NCBI GenBank assembly: GCA_023396115.1
Contig: JAEWXC010000017.1
Location: 25,048-89,047, forward strand
Direction: 5' to 3'
DNA from: Actinomycetes bacterium
GTDB taxonomy: Bacteria; Actinomycetota; Actinomycetes; Propionibacteriales; Nocardioidaceae
Length of the DNA: 64,000 nt
A model generated the notes under the pieces. It ran no database searches. It was given only the letters and a program-made list of their open reading frames with translations, and was not told where the DNA came from. Made by a program: the position numbers and the translations under genes. The first letter of the stretch is position 1. Each line of letters opens with the position of its first letter. Shown here in pieces: positions 9,775-17,589 of the stretch.

Positions 9775-10272
9775 ATGGCTACCACTGCATTCAAGGGCAA
9801 CCCCGTCCAGACCGTCGGCGAGCTGCCGGCCGTCGGTTCGCAGGCTCCGGCCTTCGACCTCGTCGGCGCCGGCCTGTCCCCGCTGACCACTGACGACACC
9901 GCCGGCAAGCGCGTCGTCCTCAACATCTTCCCGAGCCTCGACACCGGCGTCTGCGCCGCGAGCGTGCGCAAGTTCAACGAGCTGGCCGCCGGCCTGGACA
10001 ACACCACCGTGGTGAACGTCTCTGCCGACCTGCCGTTCGCCCAGGCCCGCTTCTGCGGCGCCGAGGGCATCGAGAACGCCGTCGCCGGCTCCTCGTTCCG
10101 CTCGGACTTCGGCCAGGCCTACGGCGTGACCATGACCGACGGCCCGCTGGCCGGCCTGCTGGCTCGCTCCGTGGTCGTCCTCGACGAGAGCGGTCAGGTC
10201 ACCCACGCGCAGCTGGTCGACGAGATCACCACCGAGCCCGACTACGACGCGGCCGTCGCCGCCCTGGGCTGA
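9775..10272 (+). CDS. tpx: Thiol peroxidase (atypical 2-Cys peroxiredoxin, Tpx)
   Basis: Reduces hydrogen peroxide and alkyl hydroperoxides with thioredoxin in the cytoplasm. At 165 residues it has the standard Tpx length. The peroxidatic Cys lies in SLDTGVCAASVRKFN (about residue 60), and the resolving Cys in ARFCGAEGIENA (about residue 94). The ATG at 9775 has AAGGA nine bases upstream. It is transcribed alone, between the hmuO and tpx terminators. The position beside the haem-degrading enzyme fits the need to limit iron-driven peroxide damage, but that link is inferred; no iron box is seen directly upstream. Confidence 0.94.
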   Translation: MATTAFKGNPVQTVGELPAVGSQAPAFDLVGAGLSPLTTDDTAGKRVVLNIFPSLDTGVCAASVRKFNELAAGLDNTTVVNVSADLPFAQARFCGAEGIENAVAGSSFRSDFGQAYGVTMTDGPLAGLLARSVVVLDESGQVTHAQLVDEITTEPDYDAAVAALG

Positions 10273-10290
10273 GTCCCACCGGCTCCCGAG

Positions 10291-10323
10291 AAGGGGCGGT
10301 CCGCCACGTGCGGGCCGCCCCTT
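10291..10323. terminator. Intrinsic terminator after tpx
   Basis: AAGGGGCGG-T-CCGC pairs with GCGG-G-CCGCCCCTT around a CACGT loop, ending with a short CTT tail, 18 bases past the tpx stop. Confidence 0.8.
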
Positions 10324-10653
10324 CTGAATGCTCGAACACTGCGCTGAGCGCGTCGCCGACCTCGGCGCGAGGGAGTGTCACCGCGACCCGGAGCGGGCGC
10401 GCACGACCCGGGAGCCCGCACACCTGTTCATCCCGACGCGCGCATCGAGCCTCCTGGCCACCCATCACTGACCTCGGGACGAGCTCGCAGCCGCCGACCC
10501 CGCGTGCGCGGCAGAGGCGGTGGCGAGACCAGCACGGAGCCGACGGGCTCGTTCACTGCGTTGCCCGCCCCTGGGAAGTCGGCGCCACGCACTCGCGCTG
10601 AAAGTCGTGGTGAAGCGAAGCGGAGACACTAACCCTGACCTGCGAAAACACCC
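10324..10653. other. Non-coding stretch between tpx and the HNH gene
   Basis: About 330 bases with no convincing gene in either direction: short open frames lack ribosome-binding sites and show no recognisable protein. A half LexA site (TCGAAC near 10329) has no partner. The functional part is the SOS promoter directly downstream. Confidence 0.6.
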
Positions 10654-10682
10654 TTGACTCGAACAGGTGTTCGATGGAGAAT
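10654..10682 (+). promoter_or_regulatory. SOS promoter with perfect LexA box for the HNH gene
   Basis: A -35-like TTGACT (10654-10659) and a -10-like GAGAAT (10677-10682) are 17 bases apart. The LexA palindrome TCGAAC-AGGT-GTTCGA (10659-10674) fills the spacer and matches the mycobacterial SOS consensus TCGAAC(N4)GTTCGA at every fixed base. LexA bound here would occlude RNA polymerase until DNA damage. Confidence 0.85.
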
Positions 10683-10705
10683 GGAGGTATTGACGAGGTG
10701 AGGAG

Positions 10706-11944
10706 GTGGCCGTGGAGCACCCGATCTGTGCGGGCGCGCACGACCTCGTCGACTCGCTGGCTTCCGTCGCGTGCACGAACCCGACGTTCATGCACGCCGA
10801 CGAGAAGGCCGCCGCGTTGGTGGAGCTGGCCGAGGTCGAGGCCCGGGTCTGCGAACTCCGCCTCCGGGTGCTGGCGGCTGCCGATGACGTGGCCGAGCAG
10901 ACCGGGGCGCGGGACGCGGCCGCCTGGGTCGCACATGCCACGCACTCCTCGGGGAGGGATGCCCGGGCGGACCTGCGGCTCGCCTTCGCCCTGGAACGCC
11001 GGCCTGTGCTGGGCGCGGCGTTTCGTACGGGTCTGGCGAACCGGGCGCAGGCCGGGGTGATCGCCCGTGCGCTGGACGAACTGCCTGACGACCTGGCCCC
11101 CGACACCATCAAGCTCGCGGAGAAGACACTCGTCGCGGAGGCCGAGCACCACGACCCCGCAGCCCTGCTGCGGCTGGGGCGACGGATCCTCGACGTGGTG
11201 GCGCCCGAGATCGCCGAGGCCGTCGAGGCACGACACCTGGCGAACCTGGAAGCCTCCGCGGAGGCCCGGATGCGGCTGGGGCTGCGCTCGATGGGCGACG
11301 GCACCACCAGGATCAGCGGCCTGCTGCCCGATGCGGACGCGGCCCGACTGGCGACGTACCTGCACGCCTTCACCAACCCCCGACGCGACGAGGCTGGGGT
11401 CCAGGTCCGGAGCACGGTGCCGTACGGCCACCGAGCGGCGCGGGCATTCTGCCAGTTCCTGGAAACAGTCGACCCGACTCGCCTGCCGGTCCACGGCGGG
11501 GATGCGACCGCGCTGGTGGTCACGATGACCCTCGACTCGTTGCGGTCAGAGTTGGGTGCCGCGACCCTCGGAACACCGGCTCCCGACGGAGCGGACCGGA
11601 TCACCGCCACCCAGGCCCGACGACTCGCCTGCAACGCCCAGATCATCCCCGCGGTCCTCAACGGCGTCGGGGAGGTGCTGGACCTGGGTCGGGCGCAGCG
11701 GCTCTTCAGCCGGGCGCAGCGCAAGGCGCTGCTGATCCGGGACAGCACCTGCCGCGCCGAGGGGTGTGACATCCCGGGGACGTGGTCCGAGGCGCACCAC
11801 CTGGTGCCCTGGTCCCACGGCGGAGCGACGGATCTCGCGAACGCAGTACTCCTGTGCAACCGGCACCACCACCGCATCCACGACCCCGCCTACGACCACC
11901 GGCGGCTGGCGAACGGGGACCTGCGGTTTCATCGGCGGCGGTGA
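10706..11944 (+). CDS. 13E12-type HNH endonuclease-domain protein (DUF222)
   Basis: A 412-residue member of the actinobacterial 13E12 repeat family: a long helical DUF222 region (about residues 25-330) followed by an HNH nuclease fold. The HNH part has CRAEGC and CNRHHHRIH as metal-site ends, with the catalytic core SEAHHLVPWSHGG between them, so the nuclease site looks intact. The start is either the GTG at 10706 or the GTG at 10712, which has GGAGG five bases upstream. The biological role of this family is unsettled; proposals include mobile nuclease and DNA-damage function. The LexA box argues for induction by DNA damage. Single gene, with no recognisable inverted repeats or target duplications around it. 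Confidence 0.85.
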   Translation: MAVEHPICAGAHDLVDSLASVACTNPTFMHADEKAAALVELAEVEARVCELRLRVLAAADDVAEQTGARDAAAWVAHATHSSGRDARADLRLAFALERRPVLGAAFRTGLANRAQAGVIARALDELPDDLAPDTIKLAEKTLVAEAEHHDPAALLRLGRRILDVVAPEIAEAVEARHLANLEASAEARMRLGLRSMGDGTTRISGLLPDADAARLATYLHAFTNPRRDEAGVQVRSTVPYGHRAARAFCQFLETVDPTRLPVHGGDATALVVTMTLDSLRSELGAATLGTPAPDGADRITATQARRLACNAQIIPAVLNGVGEVLDLGRAQRLFSRAQRKALLIRDSTCRAEGCDIPGTWSEAHHLVPWSHGGATDLANAVLLCNRHHHRIHDPAYDHRRLANGDLRFHRRR

Positions 11945-12040
11945 GGTGGGGTGGTGTGGGACTGGGGTGCGGGTCTGGGTCTCGGCAAGCTCGACCACCG
12001 GCTGGTCCTCGCGACCTCGCGGCCTGCCCGGTGGCGGCGC

Positions 12041-12046
12041 TAGCCT
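12041..12046 (+). promoter_or_regulatory. -10 box of a probable leaderless phosphomutase promoter
   Basis: TAGCCT ends six bases before the ATG at 12053, leaving no room for a ribosome-binding site; consistent with a leaderless mRNA. Confidence 0.45.
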
Positions 12047-12052
12047 CGCCCC

Positions 12053-13726
12053 ATGAGCGAGCAGACCGCGACCGGCCCCTCCGACGCCCTCCTGCAGCAG
12101 GCCCGCGCCTGGCTGGCCGAGGATCCCGACACCGCCACCCGTGCCGAGCTGGAGGACCTGCTGGCTGCGGTGACCGCCGACGAGGCGGGGGCGGCCGAGA
12201 CGCTGGCCGACGCGTTCTCCCAGACGTTGCAGTTCGGCACCGCGGGACTGCGCGGCGCGCTCGGCCCCGGCCCGAACCGGATGAACCGGGTCGTCGTCAC
12301 CCGCGCCGCCGCCGGGCTGGCCCGCTACCTCCTCGACCAGGGCGCCACCTCGACCGACACGGTCGTCATCGGCTACGACGCGCGGCACAACTCCGACGTC
12401 TTCGCCCGCGACACCGCCGAGGTGATGACCGGGGCCGGCCTGCAGGCGGTGCTGCTCCCCCGGCCGTTGCCGACGCCGGTCCTGGCGTGGGCGATCCGGG
12501 ACCTGGGCTGTGTGGCGGGCGTGATGGTGACCGCCAGCCACAACCCGCCCCAGGACAACGGCTACAAGGTCTACCTGGGTGACGGCTCCCAGATCGTTCC
12601 GCCCGCCGACGCCGAGATCGCGGCCCGGATCGACGCCGTCGGGCCCCTGGCCGACGTCCCCCGCGGCGACGGCGGCACCATGGTCGGCGACGACGTCGTC
12701 CAGCGCTACCTGGCCGCCACCGCCGGGCTGGTCGGCCCCGGCCCGCGCGACCTGCGCACCGTCTACACCCCCATGCACGGCGTCGGCGGCACCTCGGTGG
12801 TCGACGTGCTCGGTGCCGCAGGGTTCAGCGAGCCGCACGTGGTGCAGGCCCAGTTCACACCCGACCCGGAGTTCCCCACCGTCGCGTTCCCCAACCCCGA
12901 GGAGCCGGGCGCGATGGACCTGGCGATGGAGCTGGCGGCCGAGGTCGACGCCGACCTGGTGGTCGCCAACGACCCCGACGCCGACCGGTGCGCCGCGGCC
13001 GTCCCCGACGTGCACGGCTGGCGGATGCTGCGCGGCGACGAGGTCGGCGCGCTGCTCGCCCACCACCTGATCGCCGGCGGACGCCGGGGCACCTACGCCA
13101 CCTCGATCGTCTCCTCCTCGCTGCTGGGCAAGATGGCGGTGGCCGCCGGCCAGCCGTACGCCGAGACCCTGACCGGGTTCAAGTGGATCGGTCGCCTCGA
13201 CGGCCTCGCGTTCGGGTACGAGGAGGCGCTGGGCTACTGCGTGGACCCCGAGCACGTGAAGGACAAGGACGGGGTCTCGGCGCTGCTGCTGCTCTGCGAC
13301 CTGGCGGCCCGGCTCAAGGCCGACGGCCGCAGCCTGGTCGACCAGCTCGACGACATTGCCCGGGTACACGGCCTGCACGCCACCGACCAGCTGTCGGTGC
13401 GGGTGGAGGACCTGTCCCTGATCGGCGCCGCCATGGCCCGGCTGCGTGAGACCCCGCCGACCGAGCTGGGCGGGTTGGCCGTCGAGCGGGTCGAGGACCT
13501 CAGCACCGGCTCCGCCGACCTGCCGCCCACCGACGGCCTGCGCTACACGCTGGCCAACGGCGGACGCGTGATCGTGCGTCCGTCCGGCACCGAGCCGAAG
13601 ATCAAGTGCTACCTCGAGGTGGTCGTCCCGGTCGAGGAGGCCGGCGGGGTGGATGCGGCCCGGATCGCGGCCGCCGGTCGTCTGGACGCGGTGAAGGCGG
13701 ACGTGGCTGCGGCTGCGGGGTTGTGA
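12053..13726 (+). CDS. pmmB: Phosphosugar mutase (phosphomannomutase/phosphoglucomutase, PmmB-like)
   Basis: Moves phosphate between C1 and C6 (or C1 and C5) of hexose or pentose phosphates. The 557-residue alpha-D-phosphohexomutase has all key loops: the phosphoserine site TASHNPPQDNGYKVY (Ser about residue 164), the Mg loop DPDADRCAAAV, the sugar loop GYEEALGYC and the phosphate-binding GTEPKIKCYLE near the end. In actinobacteria this group lies beside punA, and related enzymes convert ribose 1-phosphate released by nucleoside phosphorolysis to ribose 5-phosphate; a phosphopentomutase role is therefore as plausible as phosphomannomutase. Its last codons overlap the next gene (GTGA). Confidence 0.85.
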   Translation: MSEQTATGPSDALLQQARAWLAEDPDTATRAELEDLLAAVTADEAGAAETLADAFSQTLQFGTAGLRGALGPGPNRMNRVVVTRAAAGLARYLLDQGATSTDTVVIGYDARHNSDVFARDTAEVMTGAGLQAVLLPRPLPTPVLAWAIRDLGCVAGVMVTASHNPPQDNGYKVYLGDGSQIVPPADAEIAARIDAVGPLADVPRGDGGTMVGDDVVQRYLAATAGLVGPGPRDLRTVYTPMHGVGGTSVVDVLGAAGFSEPHVVQAQFTPDPEFPTVAFPNPEEPGAMDLAMELAAEVDADLVVANDPDADRCAAAVPDVHGWRMLRGDEVGALLAHHLIAGGRRGTYATSIVSSSLLGKMAVAAGQPYAETLTGFKWIGRLDGLAFGYEEALGYCVDPEHVKDKDGVSALLLLCDLAARLKADGRSLVDQLDDIARVHGLHATDQLSVRVEDLSLIGAAMARLRETPPTELGGLAVERVEDLSTGSADLPPTDGLRYTLANGGRVIVRPSGTEPKIKCYLEVVVPVEEAGGVDAARIAAAGRLDAVKADVAAAAGL

Positions 13727-14718
13727 GCCGCACCGAGCAGCCCGCTCTGGACCTGCTCGCCGACCCGGACCCGGTCGGTGCCCTGCTGGCCGAGCACGCC
13801 CGTGCCCCGCAGCAGCGCCGAATGCTGGCGCTGCACACCTCCGGCACCACGAGCGCACCCCGCGTGGTGCACCGCTCGACCGCGTCCTGGGTCGAGTCGT
13901 TCGGCGCGTTCGGGGACCTGTCCGGCACGTCCGCGGCCTCCCGGGTATGGGTGCCGGGCCCGGTCCGCGCCACGATGAACCTGTTCGCCCTCGCCCAGGC
14001 ACGCTGGGCCGGGGCGAGCGTGGTCAACGACGTCGGCGACGCCACCCACGCCCACCTCACCCCGGCCGGGCTCGCGGCCCTGCTCGCCGGTCAGGTGCCG
14101 GCGGGTCTCACCGTGGTGGCCGCCGGGGACCGGCTCACCCCGGCCCTCGCCGAGCAGGCTGCCACGCGGGGCGTGCAGGTGCACCACTACTACGGCGCCG
14201 CAGAGCTGTCGTTCGTCGGCTGGGGCCGCCACGCCGAGGACCTGCACCCGTTCCCGCAGGTGCAGGTGCGCAGGGTCGAGGGGCTGCTGCGGGTCCGCTC
14301 CCCCTGGCTGGCTGCCTCCACACCCCGGGACGCCGACGGGTTCGCCGGGGTCGGTGACCGGGGGCTGGTCCGCGCCGACGGCGCCCTGGTGGTGCACGGA
14401 CGCGACGGCGGCGTGACCAGTGGCGGCGCCACCGTCGTGGTCGCCGAGGTCGAGGCGGCCCTGGGACCCGCGGCTCCGGGTGGACTGGTCGTGCTCGGGG
14501 TCCCCCACGTCGACCTCGGCGAGGTGCTGGTGGCCGTGCTGGGGCCGGGTGACCCGGTGGACCCGGTGCGCCGACTGGCCCGGGAGACGCTCGCGCCGGG
14601 AGGTCGGCCGCGCCGCTGGTACCGGCTGCCGACGTGGCCGCTCACCACGCACGGCAAGGTGGACCGGTCGGCCGTCCGGGCTGCGGTCCTGGACGGGACC
14701 GCGTCGCCCGCGCACTAG
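13723..14718 (+). CDS. Short AMP-binding (acyl/aryl-CoA ligase-like) enzyme
   Basis: A 331-residue adenylate-forming protein likely to activate a carboxylic acid to an acyl-AMP or acyl-CoA. It starts at the GTG overlapping the pmmB stop. The P-loop LHTSGTTSAPRVVHRS appears already at about residue 36, so the N-terminal subdomain of full-length ligases is missing. The adenine motif HYYGAAELSFVG, the ribose Asp in VGDRGLVRADG, the hinge HGRDGGVTSGG and the C-terminal catalytic-Lys segment THGKVDR are all present. The size and layout recall MenE-like short ligases. It is immediately followed by a thiolase gene, suggesting an acyl-CoA made here feeds the thiolase. The substrate is unknown. Confidence 0.75.
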   Translation: MSRTEQPALDLLADPDPVGALLAEHARAPQQRRMLALHTSGTTSAPRVVHRSTASWVESFGAFGDLSGTSAASRVWVPGPVRATMNLFALAQARWAGASVVNDVGDATHAHLTPAGLAALLAGQVPAGLTVVAAGDRLTPALAEQAATRGVQVHHYYGAAELSFVGWGRHAEDLHPFPQVQVRRVEGLLRVRSPWLAASTPRDADGFAGVGDRGLVRADGALVVHGRDGGVTSGGATVVVAEVEAALGPAAPGGLVVLGVPHVDLGEVLVAVLGPGDPVDPVRRLARETLAPGGRPRRWYRLPTWPLTTHGKVDRSAVRAAVLDGTASPAH

Positions 14719-14727
14719 CCTGCGGGA

Positions 14728-15891
14728 GTGACCCACTCCCCCGCCCCGGTGATCGTCGCCGGCCTCCGCACCCCGATCGGCACCGCCGGTCACGCGTTCG
14801 CCGACGTGCGCGCCGAGGACCTGGCAGCTCCTGTGCTGGCGGCCCTGGCCGGTGAGGTCCCCCGCTACGCGGGCCGGGTCGAGGAGGTGCTGCTGGGCAA
14901 CTGCACCGGCCCCGGCGGCAACCTGGCCCGGGTCGCGGCCCTGACCGCGGGGCTCGGGGACGCGGTGCCCGCGCTGACCGTGGACCGGCAGTGCGCCAGC
15001 GGCCTGGCTGCGGTGAGCCTGGCCGCGGACCTGGTCCGGTCCGGCGCCGCGGCCGTGCTGGCCGGGGGCGTCGAGTCCGCCTCCACCGCACCGCTGCGTG
15101 CCTGGCGCCCGACGGCGGGCCGGAGCGAGCCGGTGCCGTACACCCGCGCCCCGTTCGCCCCCGCCGACCGGGACCCGGAGATGGGACCCGCGAACGACGC
15201 CTTCGCCCGACGCCACGGCATCACCCGGGAACGCAGCGACGCCTACGCCGCCCGCTCCCACGCCCTGACCGTGGCCACCGCCGCCGCCGGGGGCTTCGAC
15301 GCGGAGATCGTGCCGGTGGCGGGGGTGCTGGCCGACGAGCGGCCACGCCCGGGCTTCACCACCCAGCGGCTGGCCCGGCTGCGACCGGCGTTCGGTCGTG
15401 CCGAGGACGGATCGAGCGTCACCGCGGGCAACGCGTGCGGAATCAACGACGGCGCCGCCGCGGTCCTGGTGGTGCCCGGCGACTCGCACGCCGCGGCTGG
15501 CGGGCCGGGGCTGGAGGTCCTGGCCAGCGCCACCACCGCCCACGACCCCACCGAGCCGGGTGCCGGCCTGGTGGCGGCCTCGCAGCTGGCCCTGTCCCGG
15601 GCCGGCCTGCACCTGGACGACGTCGACGTCATCGAGTTCAACGAGGCGTTCGCCGGTCAGGTGCTGGCCTGCTGCGACCTGCTGGGGCTCGACCCGGAGC
15701 GGGTCTGCCGCCAGGGCGGCGCGCTCGCCCTGGGCCATCCGTGGGGAGCCTCCGGCGCCGTCCTGGCGGTCCGGCTGTTCCACCAGCTGGCCGGTACCCC
15801 GGGCGGACCGGTCTGGCCGCGATCGCCGCCGGTGGCGGGCAGGGTGTCGCGGTGGTGGTCCGGGCGCGGTGACCCGCTGCGCTGTGCCTGA
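14728..15891 (+). CDS. Thiolase-family protein with frameshifted C-terminus
   Basis: An acetyl-CoA acyltransferase-like protein. The N-terminal half carries the nucleophile in VDRQCASGLAAV (Cys about residue 89); later motifs EFNEAFAGQVLAC and ALGHPWGASGAV, with the active-site His, are also intact. After roughly position 15785 the reading frame leaves the family: it gives a non-homologous tail ending at 15891, whereas the frame one base over continues with GLAAIAAGGGQGVAVVVRA and stops at 15872, exactly like normal thiolases. A one-base deletion, or a sequencing error, in a CCCCGGGCGG run explains this. In addition, the second catalytic Cys before GGGQG is Ala in the restored frame. The protein may be inactive or non-canonical. 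Start GTG at 14728. Confidence 0.75.
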   Translation: MTHSPAPVIVAGLRTPIGTAGHAFADVRAEDLAAPVLAALAGEVPRYAGRVEEVLLGNCTGPGGNLARVAALTAGLGDAVPALTVDRQCASGLAAVSLAADLVRSGAAAVLAGGVESASTAPLRAWRPTAGRSEPVPYTRAPFAPADRDPEMGPANDAFARRHGITRERSDAYAARSHALTVATAAAGGFDAEIVPVAGVLADERPRPGFTTQRLARLRPAFGRAEDGSSVTAGNACGINDGAAAVLVVPGDSHAAAGGPGLEVLASATTAHDPTEPGAGLVAASQLALSRAGLHLDDVDVIEFNEAFAGQVLACCDLLGLDPERVCRQGGALALGHPWGASGAVLAVRLFHQLAGTPGGPVWPRSPPVAGRVSRWWSGRGDPLRCA

Positions 15892-15906
15892 GCCGGACGC
15901 CGGCGC

Positions 15907-16488
15907 TCAGAGCATCACGGTGACCAGCAGCGCCGCGGCGCACAGGACGACCAGACCGACCGGGACGACGTCGACGTCGCGGCGGACCTCGGTCCCCAGG
16001 GCCTCCTGCTCGTCGGAGAGCAGCCGGATCCCAGCGGCACTGCGGGCGTCCTCGCAGCGCTGGGCGAGCCGCTGCTCGACGTGGTCGGCGTAGTCGATCT
16101 CCGAGGGCGGGGCGTCGGCACGGGTGGGCGTGCCCCGCACCACCTTGCGCAGCGAGCGTCCGATCGCCGACGAGACGTAGCGGCGTTCCCCGACCCGCAC
16201 CGCCAGCACCTGGCGCACCGCGCTCTGCTCGATCGCGGCCAACGGGATCCGGACCGTGCTGAACGCGTTGGTCAGATCGAGCCGGCCCGAGGTGATCGCC
16301 ACCCGCGGGCGCAGCATCGTCGCCCAGGCCAGGACGGTCCACAGCCCGGCGGCGGGCCAGCCCCACACGGGCATGCCGCCCTCGATCAGGCCGAGCACCA
16401 GCACCGCGACGCCCGCGACCACCGCCATCGTGCCCATCACCCGACCGCTGTTGGCCCGGAACTCCTCGTCCCCGTCCTGCCCGACCAC
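15907..16488 (-). CDS. PH-like-domain membrane protein, function unknown
   Basis: A 193-residue protein with two close N-terminal membrane segments (about residues 20-60), a cytoplasmic bacterial PH-like stretch with RPRVAITSGRLDLTNAF and VRIPLAAIEQSAVRQV, and a last hydrophobic segment at the C-terminus (VGLVVLCAAALLVTVML). The GTG at 16488 is chosen because a strong AGGAGGAG precedes it by four bases. It is divergent from deoC and convergent with the thiolase gene. Such PH-like membrane proteins are widespread in actinobacteria, mostly uncharacterised. No link to its neighbours is apparent. Confidence 0.65.
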   Translation of the reverse strand: MVGQDGDEEFRANSGRVMGTMAVVAGVAVLVLGLIEGGMPVWGWPAAGLWTVLAWATMLRPRVAITSGRLDLTNAFSTVRIPLAAIEQSAVRQVLAVRVGERRYVSSAIGRSLRKVVRGTPTRADAPPSEIDYADHVEQRLAQRCEDARSAAGIRLLSDEQEALGTEVRRDVDVVPVGLVVLCAAALLVTVML

Positions 16489-16576
16489 GTCACTCCTCCT
16501 CGTACTGCCGACCCGCACCCGCTGCCATGGCACTGCCCCGGCTCCCGGCCATTGCCCCGCAGGTGCCCGGCAACCC

Positions 16577-16582
16577 TATGCT
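16577..16582 (+). promoter_or_regulatory. -10 box of a probable leaderless deoC promoter
   Basis: TATGCT ends seven bases before the GTG start of deoC, matching the leaderless pattern seen at punA and pmmB. Confidence 0.45.
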
Positions 16583-16589
16583 GGGGTGC

Positions 16590-17576
16590 GTGACCACGAC
16601 TGCCTCAACGACGAGTGCAGGCGCGGGAGTCGACGTCGGCGAGATCACTCGCAGCGACGCCAGCCTCCGACGCTTCCTGCACGGACTGCCCGGAGTGGAC
16701 CAGACCGGATGCGAGGCGCGTGCCGCCGCGCTCGGCACCCGCTCGATCAAGACGACCGCGAAGGCCTACGCCCTGGATCTGGCGATCCGGATGGTCGACC
16801 TGACCACGCTGGAGGGCATGGACACCCCCGGCAAGGTCCGCGCGCTGGCCACCAAGGCCCAGCACCCCGACCCGGCCGACCCGAGCTGCCCGCAGGTCGC
16901 GGCGGTCTGCGTGTACCCCGACATGGTGGCCACCGCCAAGGAGACCCTCGGGGACTCCGGGATCCACGTCGCCGCCGTCGCCACCGCCTTCCCCAGCGGC
17001 CGCGCCGCCCTGGACATCAAGCTGGCCGACACCCGCGACGCCGTGGAGGCCGGTGCCGACGAGATCGACATGGTGATCGACCGGGGCGCGTTCCTGTCCG
17101 GTCGCTACCTGCAGGTCTTCGACGAGATCGTCGCGGTGAAGGACGCCTGCCGCCGCACCGACGGCCCCGACGCCCACCTCAAGGTGATCTTCGAGACCGG
17201 CGAGCTGCAGACCCTCGACAACGTCCGGCGTGCCTCGTGGCTGGCGATGATGGCCGGCGGCGACTTCATCAAGACCTCCACCGGCAAGGTGCAGCCGGCG
17301 GCCACGCTGCCGGTGACCCTGGTGATGCTCGAGGCGGTGCGCGACTGGCGCCTGACCACCGGCACCCAGGTCGGCGTCAAGCCCGCCGGCGGCATCCGCA
17401 CCGCCAAGGACGCCATCAAGTACCTGGTGATGGTCAACGAGATCGCCGGCCCCGACTGGCTGGACCCCGACTGGTTCCGCTTCGGCGCCTCGACGCTGCT
17501 CAACGAGCTGCTCATGCAGCGCACCAAGATGCTCACCGGCCGGTACTCCGGTCCCGACTACTTCACCCTGGACTGA
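16590..17576 (+). CDS. deoC: Deoxyribose-phosphate aldolase
   Basis: Class I aldolase splitting 2-deoxy-D-ribose 5-phosphate to glyceraldehyde 3-phosphate and acetaldehyde, the last step of deoxynucleoside catabolism. In this 328-residue protein the Schiff-base Lys lies in GGDFIKTSTGKVQ and the second active-site Lys in GVKPAGGIRTAKDA; the acidic partner is in EIDMVIDRGAF. About 45 extra N-terminal residues, compared with E. coli DeoC, are typical for the longer eukaryote/actinobacterial-like form. The GTG start is placed by the upstream -10 box. It forms an operon with two aldehyde-dehydrogenase genes, whose product may oxidise the acetaldehyde. The deoxyribose 1-phosphate source is PunA and DeoA in this window. 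Confidence 0.93.
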   Translation: MTTTASTTSAGAGVDVGEITRSDASLRRFLHGLPGVDQTGCEARAAALGTRSIKTTAKAYALDLAIRMVDLTTLEGMDTPGKVRALATKAQHPDPADPSCPQVAAVCVYPDMVATAKETLGDSGIHVAAVATAFPSGRAALDIKLADTRDAVEAGADEIDMVIDRGAFLSGRYLQVFDEIVAVKDACRRTDGPDAHLKVIFETGELQTLDNVRRASWLAMMAGGDFIKTSTGKVQPAATLPVTLVMLEAVRDWRLTTGTQVGVKPAGGIRTAKDAIKYLVMVNEIAGPDWLDPDWFRFGASTLLNELLMQRTKMLTGRYSGPDYFTLD

Positions 17577-17589
17577 GGAGGCCGCAGAC

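Noticed and set aside
10326..10345. A second LexA-like half-site (TCGAAC) after tpx
   Set aside because: The partner half GTTCGA is missing at the required spacing.
10706..11944. HNH gene as part of an insertion sequence or homing element
   Set aside because: No terminal inverted repeats, target duplication or disrupted gene is visible; the promoter with LexA box suggests a resident gene.
15781..15891. Programmed frameshift in the thiolase gene
   Set aside because: No slippery heptamer with a downstream structure was recognised; a deletion or sequencing error in a GC run is simpler.
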